A DNA stretch of 58,251 nt from IMG/VR virus record IMGVR_UViG_3300017708_002093, positions 1 through 58,251 of that record, one strand, 5' to 3'. Positions 53,726 to 58,251 of this stretch are shown piece after piece; positions within the stretch are counted from its first letter, which is position 1, and every line of letters starts with the position of its first letter. Source of the DNA: a virus. The notes under the pieces are model-generated. The model saw only the letters and a list, made by a program, of their open reading frames with translations. It was not told where the DNA came from and did not search any database. A program made the translations under genes and the position numbers.

Positions 53726-53762
53726 CTTACACCTAAGTGGCAATCTCAAAGTTAGCTATTTT
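53726..53762 (-). promoter_or_regulatory. Conserved intergenic element, copy 3
   Basis: Core 53741-53762; it overlaps the stop codon of the gene ending at 53761 and precedes the gene starting at 53702. Confidence 0.75.
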
Positions 53763-53949
53763 AATCCAACTCGATTTGCCAGTCATTGTCATCAATTAGA
53801 TTCACCCAAAAGTGATTCTTATTGTTCGCAGAGGTGAGGAATACTTTGTTTCCTAAATGTTGCTCTACAAAACATTCCTGTAGTTTGTCCATTAAGTTAC
53901 AGAAACGATTCTGTGCTTTTTTACTCTTTGGTGTTACGATTGCGATCAT
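53761..53949 (-). CDS. Small hypothetical protein
   Basis: A 62-residue protein: MIAIVTPKSKKAQNRFCNLM, then DKLQECFVEQHLGNKVFLTS and a tail with NKNHFWVNLIDDNDWQIELD. A compact alpha/beta fold is likely. I recall similar proteins in cyanophages; role unknown. It directly precedes element copy 3, with 6 nt separating it from the gene upstream. Confidence 0.8.
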   Translation of the reverse strand: MIAIVTPKSKKAQNRFCNLMDKLQECFVEQHLGNKVFLTSANNKNHFWVNLIDDNDWQIELD

Positions 53950-53955
53950 GATGAT

Positions 53956-54225
53956 TCAGGCGGTAAGATTTGCAATTTTGAAGACACTCACCTCATGAGA
54001 GTCGTTAGCATCAACAAGGACAGGATTATCCTCAAAGGTCATCTTAATGATGCTAGGATTATGCTCCTGCCATTCAGTTAATGTTCGACCTTGAATGTTA
54101 CCCTTGCGAGGGCGATTGGTAAGTTGTTTAATAGTTTTGAACTCTGAATCAGAAGTTCTATCATCAAAGAAAAAGGTAATCTTTCTCCTAAATGTTGCAA
54201 CCACTGGGTAGTTTGGAATGTTCAT
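53956..54225 (-). CDS. Small hypothetical protein
   Basis: An 89-residue protein: MNIPNYPVVATFRRKITFFF, DDRTSDSEFKTIKQLTNRPR, QGRTLTEWQEHNPSIIKMTF and HEVSVFKIANLTA. Beta-rich with no recognised motif. It follows element copy 4 by 24 nt, with a leader nearly the same as that of the gene starting at 53702. Confidence 0.75.
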   Translation of the reverse strand: MNIPNYPVVATFRRKITFFFDDRTSDSEFKTIKQLTNRPRKGNIQGRTLTEWQEHNPSIIKMTFEDNPVLVDANDSHEVSVFKIANLTA

Positions 54226-54248
54226 AGTTGGTTTGTCTTGGTTGTATC

Positions 54249-54285
54249 CTTACACCTAAGTGGCAATCTCAAAGTTAGCTATTTT
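54249..54285 (-). promoter_or_regulatory. Conserved intergenic element, copy 4
   Basis: Core 54264-54285; the last base meets the stop codon of the gene ending at 54285. Confidence 0.75.
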
Positions 54286-54515
54286 TATTGCTGGAAATAC
54301 TCTCCGATTGCCTTACTCATGGCGATAAGTTTCTCGTGGATCTCATCAACCTCACAGCGAAGATTCTCTTCTTCACCCATTAAACTCATCAGGTCAACTT
54401 CACTCCAATCCTCAAAATTTACCGTTCCATCTTGATACAAAGGAGTGTAATATAATGCCCCTTCACTACAAATGGAATAGGCACAACCTTGATTCTCAGC
54501 GATGTAAATGTTCAT
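54285..54515 (-). CDS. Small hypothetical protein
   Basis: A 76-residue acidic protein: MNIYIAENQGCAYSICSEGA, LYYTPLYQDGTVNFEDWSEV, then a helix with EVDEIHEKLIAMSKAIGEYF. It has an ordered look but no recognised family. Its last codons (GEYFQQ) resemble those of a decayed fragment at 57410. Confidence 0.75.
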   Translation of the reverse strand: MNIYIAENQGCAYSICSEGALYYTPLYQDGTVNFEDWSEVDLMSLMGEEENLRCEVDEIHEKLIAMSKAIGEYFQQ

Positions 54516-54523
54516 TGTAACAA

Positions 54524-54664
54524 TCAGAATGAAATGTTGATTTTGTTTGTTGTATCAGGATTGACGATTTCTGCTGCATTGTTGAGACCATCAGCAGCAA
54601 TTCTTCGGGCGTCATCACTACTCCAGAACAGAATAGCGATGACAATCAGTGCAATAACTTTCAT
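54524..54664 (-). CDS. Very small secreted or membrane protein (46 residues)
   Basis: MKVIALIVIAILFWSSDDAR is a short hydrophobic N-terminal helix, which may be a signal or anchor, followed by RIAADGLNNAAEIVNPDTTN and KINISF. It sits between the 76- and 83-residue genes and starts 4 nt after the latter stops. No cysteine for lipidation. Role unknown. Confidence 0.75.
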   Translation of the reverse strand: MKVIALIVIAILFWSSDDARRIAADGLNNAAEIVNPDTTNKINISF

Positions 54665-54668
54665 GGGT

Positions 54669-54920
54669 TCAGCAAGAACAAGCAAGAGCAGAATTGAACA
54701 ACTGAGGAATCATAGATTCGTCGGTTACTTGATAACCATAACCATGAGTACGGGAATCAAACTCATACTGAAAGTCTTTTTTATTGATGTAACGCTTGGA
54801 CTGAGATTCGCCCATGAAAGTTACAATTTTGAGCATCAGACGATTGTGAATCTCACCGTCAGCAAATTTGACGGGATAGAAGTCAACAACCATGTTGCCA
54901 TCTTTGGAAGTGAGTTGCAT
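54669..54920 (-). CDS. Small hypothetical protein
   Basis: An 83-residue protein: MQLTSKDGNMVVDFYPVKFA, EIHNRLMLKIVTFMGESQSK, KDFQYEFDSRTHGYGYQVTD and LFNSALACSC. Beta-rich N-terminus; two Cys at the end. No family recognised. Element copy 5 lies 15 nt upstream. Confidence 0.75.
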   Translation of the reverse strand: MQLTSKDGNMVVDFYPVKFADGEIHNRLMLKIVTFMGESQSKRYINKKDFQYEFDSRTHGYGYQVTDESMIPQLFNSALACSC

Positions 54921-54934
54921 AATGGAAATGCGTG

Positions 54935-54972
54935 CTTACACTATAGGGACAATCTCAAAGTTAGCTATTTTA
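54935..54972 (-). promoter_or_regulatory. Conserved intergenic element, copy 5
   Basis: Core 54950-54971; here the downstream flank contains TATAGT, a near-consensus -10. It can form an AATCTCA/TGAGATT hairpin with the flank. Confidence 0.75.
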
Positions 54973-55008
54973 ATTGCCTGAGATTATGATGGTTTGATGT
55001 TACTTAGT

Positions 55009-55290
55009 CTACACCATTTCTTGTTGATACTGCATCAGTTGCTCTTCTGTAACCTCATCCACACAGTCTTGAATGACAGTGTAGATATAATCAATCTGAC
55101 CAACATCATCAAAGATACGTGCAATCAATGCAGGATCTTCTACCTGAACATCATAATCAACCTCACCATTTTCATCCTTTACATGTATATCTTCCTTCGT
55201 ATAAATCCATGCTGCACATTCTGCATCTTCTCCCTGTTGTGCAATCATACTTGATACTCTGTCTTGAAGTTGCTTGAGAGTGTAGTTCAT
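55009..55290 (-). CDS. Conserved acidic hypothetical protein
   Basis: A 93-residue acidic protein: MNYTLKQLQDRVSSMIAQQG, ECAAWIYTKEDIHVKDENGE, IARIFDDVGQIDYIYTVIQD and EEQLMQYQQEMV. The MNYTLKQLQDRVxxMIxQQGExA..AAWIYTKED pattern is one I recall from cyanophages. No activity known. Confidence 0.85.
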   Translation of the reverse strand: MNYTLKQLQDRVSSMIAQQGEDAECAAWIYTKEDIHVKDENGEVDYDVQVEDPALIARIFDDVGQIDYIYTVIQDCVDEVTEEQLMQYQQEMV

Positions 55291-55346
55291 AATTTGAATA
55301 AATGAGGTGAGTGAGTGTTAATTAGTGTGAGATGAGTAAGTGTTAG

Positions 55347-55589
55347 TTAAGAGAGAACATAGGTACTCAGATCATTACGATTATCGCAAGATGCCCAAGT
55401 ATCATAGAAAGAATCCCATGCTGTTTCGTTATCAACAAAGGAAACAATTTCCAACATCTCACATACCCAATCGTATGCCATATCTATGTCGGCATTTGTA
55501 TCATTCACAAAGACGCACATTTGCCCCATAATGTCATCCCACTTCGCTTGTTGTTCAGATGGAATCAGAGAGAAAATTGGAGTTGACAT
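55347..55589 (-). CDS. Small hypothetical protein
   Basis: An 80-residue protein: MSTPIFSLIPSEQQAKWDDI, MAYDWVCEMLEIVSFVDNET and a Trp/Asp-rich end (WASCDNRNDLSTYVLS). Mostly helical. No family recognised. Element copy 6 lies 29 nt upstream. Confidence 0.75.
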   Translation of the reverse strand: MSTPIFSLIPSEQQAKWDDIMGQMCVFVNDTNADIDMAYDWVCEMLEIVSFVDNETAWDSFYDTWASCDNRNDLSTYVLS

Positions 55590-55617
55590 AAAGAAAGATT
55601 TTTGGTTTGGTTGTGTG

Positions 55618-55655
55618 CTTACACCTAAGGGGCAATCTCAAAGTTAGCTATTTTA
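55618..55655 (-). promoter_or_regulatory. Conserved intergenic element, copy 6
   Basis: Core 55633-55654; partial GGGGCAAT...ATTG and AATCTC/GAGATT pairing with flanks. Confidence 0.75.
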
Positions 55656-55666
55656 ATTGACCGAGA

Positions 55667-55822
55667 TTACTGAACCTTGATTTCTAGTTCTTCAATGCGA
55701 TCATAAAGACTAGAAACTAATTCTAGGAGTGCTCTAAACTTCTCATTAGTCTCCTTTTCTTCTCTCTTATAACATACTCCATTGGAGTAATATTCATGAT
55801 AGAAAATGTCGTCTGTGTACAT
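55667..55822 (-). CDS. Very small coiled-coil protein (51 residues)
   Basis: MYTDDIFYHEYYSNGVCYKR, EEKETNEKFRALLELVSSLY, DRIEELEIKVQ. The second half is a clear coiled coil. Its stop lies 12 nt before element copy 6. It is probably real: the frame is intact with ATG and the composition is protein-like. Confidence 0.75.
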   Translation of the reverse strand: MYTDDIFYHEYYSNGVCYKREEKETNEKFRALLELVSSLYDRIEELEIKVQ

Positions 55823-55844
55823 TTGATTTTCTTTTTAATTGGTC

Positions 55845-56132
55845 TCAATCGTTCCATGCAGTTACAACAAACTCATCATTCTTAATGATGACATTGGCAC
55901 CGAATGTACCACCCAAAGCAAACATCAACATGTCGCTAATCTCATCATCAGTGAAATTACCTTGAGTAAAACTACCCTTGTTGATTGTTGAACAACCAGA
56001 TGCTTGAATGTCACTCAAGTTTAGGCAAATTGCTTTCCTAATCTCTTCAGTATTGATGCACTTCATTGCACCAGAGTCATACTGTATCATAGTGGTGAAA
56101 GTGTCGAGAATGTTAGTTTTGGTTTGTGTCAT
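55845..56132 (-). CDS. Small hypothetical protein
   Basis: A 95-residue protein: MTQTKTNILDTFTTMIQYDS, EEIRKAICLNLSDIQASGCS, FTQGNFTDDEISDMLMFALG and VIIKNDEFVVTAWND. No family recognised. It has an ordered helical core. Element copy 7 lies 20 nt upstream. Confidence 0.75.
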   Translation of the reverse strand: MTQTKTNILDTFTTMIQYDSGAMKCINTEEIRKAICLNLSDIQASGCSTINKGSFTQGNFTDDEISDMLMFALGGTFGANVIIKNDEFVVTAWND

Positions 56133-56151
56133 AATTTTGTTTGGTTGTGTG

Positions 56152-56189
56152 CTTACACCTAAGGGGCAATCTCAAAGTTAGCTATTTTA
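56152..56189 (-). promoter_or_regulatory. Conserved intergenic element, copy 7
   Basis: Core 56167-56188. The full element here is bounded by a perfect 8-bp GGGGCAAT/ATTGCCCC inverted repeat and followed by a 7-bp stem-loop. Confidence 0.78.
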
Positions 56190-56192
56190 ATT

Positions 56193-56211
56193 GCCCCTGA
56201 TTTACAGGGGC
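56193..56211 (-). terminator. Stem-loop beside element copy 7
   Basis: Perfect 7-bp stem GCCCCTG/CAGGGGC with a 5-nt loop, just after the DUF2786 gene and just before element copy 7 on the minus strand; no long T run. This is a stem-loop plus promoter arrangement. Confidence 0.65.
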
Positions 56212-56221
56212 ATTGTATCAA

Positions 56222-56902
56222 TCAAACACCGCAGAGTTGTTTAGTAGTTCTACCACCAGTTTGCTTTCTTAGTGATACATTGCTGCCTACATCTGCTCCA
56301 GCAGTAGCACCAGCACCAGAAGCACCTCTGAATTTAGTGTTAGAATTGAATCGCATTTTGCTCAATGCAGTAACAACTGCTTGCTTATCTTCGTGAATAC
56401 GATTCTCCTCTTTTTTCATCTCTCGCAGTCGATCAGAAACCTGTTCTGCAAATGATTTCTTGAAATTAATCTTGAAAGATCGTGAAACTTTAGTATCAAT
56501 AAGTTCACCAATAATCTTCTCTGCTTTGTATGCTTTATCTGCCTCACGGTTCATAACATCAATCAGAAACTCACTGTAAAGATTGACCTGAATCTGTTGT
56601 GCTTCACTACCAATTACTTGGATAGTTTTAGCACCATTGATGTCAGTTTTAACGTATGCTTTTGCATCGTAAAACTTAGCAACAGCGTTGACAATCTGAG
56701 TGAAAGCAACATCCATCTTCTTAAAAGATGTAAACTGTTCATCAACAGCAAGAACCTCTTTTGCTTCCTGCAAAGTGATACCGTGCTTTGCACACAATTT
56801 ATCAATCATTGCCGCAGCAGCAGATGCTTCACCATCAAAATCTGTGCTCTCTTGAAGTTTGAGCATAGACTTAATCTTGGCGATGACTTGATTACGATCC
56901 AT
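56222..56902 (-). CDS. DUF2786-like protein
   Basis: A 226-residue protein starting MDRNQVIAKIKSMLKLQEST at 56902; the frame could extend to 56947 but the extra residues are encoded by element copy 8. The N-terminal 45 residues (KIKSMLKLQ...EASAAAAMIDKLCAKHGI) match a DUF2786 domain as I recall it (K-I-x-x-L-L-x-L, E-A-x-A-A-x-x-x-x-x-L-x-x-x-H-G-I). Then a beta-helix mix, NREADKAYKAEKIIGELIDT, and a Gly-rich tail. DUF2786 proteins are often near plasmid and phage regulatory genes; function unknown. Confidence 0.8.
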   Translation of the reverse strand: MDRNQVIAKIKSMLKLQESTDFDGEASAAAAMIDKLCAKHGITLQEAKEVLAVDEQFTSFKKMDVAFTQIVNAVAKFYDAKAYVKTDINGAKTIQVIGSEAQQIQVNLYSEFLIDVMNREADKAYKAEKIIGELIDTKVSRSFKINFKKSFAEQVSDRLREMKKEENRIHEDKQAVVTALSKMRFNSNTKFRGASGAGATAGADVGSNVSLRKQTGGRTTKQLCGV

Positions 56903-56923
56903 TTTTGTTTGATTTGGTTGTTG

Positions 56924-56961
56924 CTTACACCTAAGGGACAATCTCAAAGTTAGCTATTTTA
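56924..56961 (-). promoter_or_regulatory. Conserved intergenic element, copy 8
   Basis: Core 56939-56960; it overlaps the stop codon of the gene ending at 56959. Confidence 0.75.
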
Positions 56962-57159
56962 ATCAGGCATCAATCCTTCAAGAGTTTCTTCATCATAAAG
57001 GTCAAGGATTTCAGACTTAACATCATCTTCATCCCAATCTTTGATGTTCTGTTCAATACTCTCAACAGCAAAAGTGATGAGAGTATCCATGTCCATGCCT
57101 TCAACAATCAACTCAGCATAGTTGAGTTTGAGTTGGTCAAGTTTAGAAGTGGTCAGCAT
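56959..57159 (-). CDS. Small acidic hypothetical protein
   Basis: A 66-residue protein: MLTTSKLDQLKLNYAELIVE, MDTLITFAVESIEQNIKDWD and VKSEILDLYDEETLEGLMPD. Acidic and helical. I recall relatives in cyanophages. It starts 2 nt after the gene upstream ends, so they are likely on one transcript from element copy 9. Confidence 0.8.
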   Translation of the reverse strand: MLTTSKLDQLKLNYAELIVEGMDMDTLITFAVESIEQNIKDWDEDDVKSEILDLYDEETLEGLMPD

Positions 57160-57161
57160 AA

Positions 57162-57362
57162 TCAGTTCAGAATAATTTTGTAGTCAATAGACTTAATGCA
57201 CCAACCAAAGGTACATGTGATCTCTTCGATTAGATCATCTTCATCATCTGCTTTCCAAATTGTTTCAAGAGTGTCAGCAGTTACATTATCAAAATGGTGT
57301 TGAGTCCATTCACCAAACTCATCTTCAAAATCAAACTCAACTTGTGTGACTTGGAATTGCAT
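57162..57362 (-). CDS. Small acidic hypothetical protein
   Basis: A 66-residue protein: MQFQVTQVEFDFEDEFGEWT, TADTLETIWKADDEDDLIEE, ITCTFGWCIKSIDYKIIL. The DEDDLIEEITC..GWCIKxIDY pattern recurs in cyanophages as I remember. Compact beta/alpha unit. Element copy 9 lies 11 nt upstream. Confidence 0.8.
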   Translation of the reverse strand: MQFQVTQVEFDFEDEFGEWTQHHFDNVTADTLETIWKADDEDDLIEEITCTFGWCIKSIDYKIILN

Positions 57363-57372
57363 TGGTTTGTTG

Positions 57373-57410
57373 CTTACACTATAGGGACAATCTCAAAGTT
57401 AGCTATTTTA
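57373..57410 (-). promoter_or_regulatory. Conserved intergenic element, copy 9
   Basis: Core 57388-57409; the flank contains TATAGT as a -10-like sequence. Distance to the ATG at 57362 is 11 nt. Confidence 0.75.
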
Positions 57411-57576
57411 ATTGCCGGAAATACTCGCGGAAACTATACATCAACGGAGATATAAGTATGAACATGCCCAATCACAGTTCTCTAATACAAACTCACGATC
57501 TTTGATGATTAGCAGATTGAAACAAACACCTTTGCAGGTGCTTTGATTGATGCTGCCTTGTATACTTCATCAGTCA
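57411..57576 (-). pseudogene. Possible decayed gene fragments
   Basis: Short frames with protein-like stretches but no complete gene: MTDEVYKAASIKAPAKVFVS then a stop, an overlapping frame with KDREFVLENCDWACSYLYLR, and near 57430 a tail FREYFRQ like the end of the gene at 54285. It looks like the remains of one or two small genes broken by frameshifts. Alternative: ordinary spacer. Confidence 0.35.
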
Positions 57577-57927
57577 TCAATAGTGCCGATAATGTGTATG
57601 CCAACATTTTTCACAGAGACAAGTTCTTGACTCCATCTCTTTTTTAATTGCATTACGACTATTTCTACCAACCATCTCAGAAACTTGTTCTAACCTAGTA
57701 GATGAAATCGTCAAATCATAAAATCCAAGTTTATCATAAACTTTAGATCCACAATGAGAGCATTGATACTTTTGTTTCTCTTCCTTAAACCATTTCTGAG
57801 TGGTTCTTTTAGATTCAAGTGCTCTTCTTTTTGATAATACCTTGTTACGTTCATACCATTCTTTTCTTTGTTGCTTCTTTATTGCTTCGGAAGCAGTCAA
57901 TGGTCCAATTAGTTTAGGTCTTCCCAT
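57577..57927 (-). CDS. HNH-like zinc protein, probably without catalytic histidines
   Basis: A 116-residue protein. A basic N-terminus (MGRPKLIGPLTASEAIKKQQ, KEWYERNKVLSKRRALESKR) is followed by CSHC (56, 59), LGFYDLTISSTRLEQVSEMV, then a CxxC (105, 108) with HTHYRHY. The order CxxC, LxFxxL, K/R-x-IKKEMEs, CLCxxCW resembles HNH endonucleases (C..C, F-H-H-L, KKEIEKC..LCANCH), but the HH pair is YD here. It may be a DNA-binding relative that has lost nuclease activity. The pattern match is mine, not a search. Confidence 0.75.
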   Translation of the reverse strand: MGRPKLIGPLTASEAIKKQQRKEWYERNKVLSKRRALESKRTTQKWFKEEKQKYQCSHCGSKVYDKLGFYDLTISSTRLEQVSEMVGRNSRNAIKKEMESRTCLCEKCWHTHYRHY

Positions 57928-57930
57928 AAT

Positions 57931-58089
57931 TTATGCTGGTGTTACACTCCATTCATCTGTTGGAACCATTGTGTTGATAACATGCTCAACATTTTCAATT
58001 CCGTAGACTACAACTTTCTGAGTTGAAGAATAACCAGTTTTCTTCTCACGTTTCCATGAGACAATCCAGCGATCACATGATACTTTCAT
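57931..58089 (-). CDS. Small hypothetical protein (52 residues)
   Basis: MKVSCDRWIVSWKREKKTGY, SSTQKVVVYGIENVEHVINT, MVPTDEWSVTPA. Beta-rich with a Trp and Lys-rich start. Its ATG overlaps the stop of the upstream partial gene as ATGA, so the two are coupled. It starts an uninterrupted run with the HNH-like gene 3 nt later. No family recognised. Confidence 0.75.
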   Translation of the reverse strand: MKVSCDRWIVSWKREKKTGYSSTQKVVVYGIENVEHVINTMVPTDEWSVTPA

Positions 58090-58251
58090 ACCCAATTCCC
58101 CATAAACTCTTCAAGTGTGTAACCTTCACCAGTTGATGTTTCTTCAATCAATTGTTCGATTGTAAGTTCTTCCATCTCCTTACGATATTCTTCTGGTGTT
58201 GGATCTTCTGGGTCATAATCATCATGGCAGAGATAGTCCCACTCTGCCACA
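58086..58251 (-). CDS. Partial small acidic protein at the right edge
   Basis: C-terminal 54 residues of an acidic protein, VAEWDYLCHDDYDPEDPTPE, EYRKEMEELTIEQLIEETST, ending FMGNWV. The start lies outside the window. It overlaps the 52-residue gene as ATGA. Function not recognised. Confidence 0.7.
   Translation of the reverse strand, partial: VAEWDYLCHDDYDPEDPTPEEYRKEMEELTIEQLIEETSTGEGYTLEEFMGNWV

Noticed and set aside
54489-54989. Plus-strand frame of 166 codons
   Set aside because: Antisense to three good minus-strand genes and one conserved element; no ribosome-binding site.
51191-57410. CRISPR-like array (nine identical short repeats)
   Set aside because: Repeats are 170-2200 nt apart with genes between them and always sit upstream of a gene; no spacers and no cas genes.
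1-58251. tRNA genes, integrase, transposase, photosynthesis genes
   Set aside because: Read for cloverleaf-type segments, tyrosine/serine recombinase motifs, transposase motifs and psbA/psbD/hli-like proteins; none seen.

Overview
The window is a 58 kb stretch of a tailed-phage genome of the T4-like (contractile-tail) group that infects cyanobacteria. Every gene I can support reads from the minus strand, so transcription runs from high to low coordinates. The T4 core is easy to recognise: gp25-gp6-(gp7)-gp8 baseplate genes, gp13-14-15-16-17-18-19-20-21-22-23, uvsY, uvsW, gp55, gp47 and gp46, in cyanophage order. Cyanobacterial host links are a DUF3110-type domain between gp46 and gp47, three TTTTCCACA sequences (the DnaA box form reported for cyanobacteria), and many small proteins of the kind seen in marine Synechococcus/Prochlorococcus myophages. 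The DNA is AT-rich. No photosynthesis gene, tRNA, integrase or lysis gene is visible.

Layout, left to right. (1) 1-7.1 kb: recombination, replication and late-transcription genes (partial gene, gp46, DUF3110 protein, gp47, gp55 sigma factor, Sm-like protein, UvsW, UvsY, a tube-fold protein). (2) 7.1-23.3 kb: head, packaging, neck and tail genes, with a large lysine-rich protein between the small and large terminase genes. (3) 23.5-47.4 kb: baseplate. Two giant genes (2614 and 4025 aa) flank gp8, followed by gp6 and gp25. (4) 47.4-50 kb: small virion-linked or hypothetical genes and a glycosyltransferase-like protein. (5) 50-58.25 kb: an accessory region of more than 20 tiny genes (44-227 aa) with much intergenic structure.

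Regulation divides along the same line. The structural half carries the T4-type late promoter (TATAAATA or AATAAATA on the minus strand) at about nine sites, directly upstream of gp22, a small head gene, a gp67-like gene, gp20, gp18, the large protein before gp17, gp8, gp25 and the glycosyltransferase. The accessory half instead carries nine copies of an intergenic element whose 22-nt core is identical in all nine, each 11-44 nt upstream of a small gene. It looks like a phage-specific early or middle promoter cassette, in several copies fused to a stem-loop.

The two largest gene-free stretches are the most unusual parts. 49982-50426 holds an array of short palindromes, the right part spaced about every 24 nt, with a 35-nt perfect direct repeat. 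51928-52322 holds a consensus sigma-70 promoter and a cluster of cyanobacterial-type DnaA boxes beside AT-rich DNA, a candidate replication origin. A 27-bp perfect inverted repeat lies just beside it (51624-51715).
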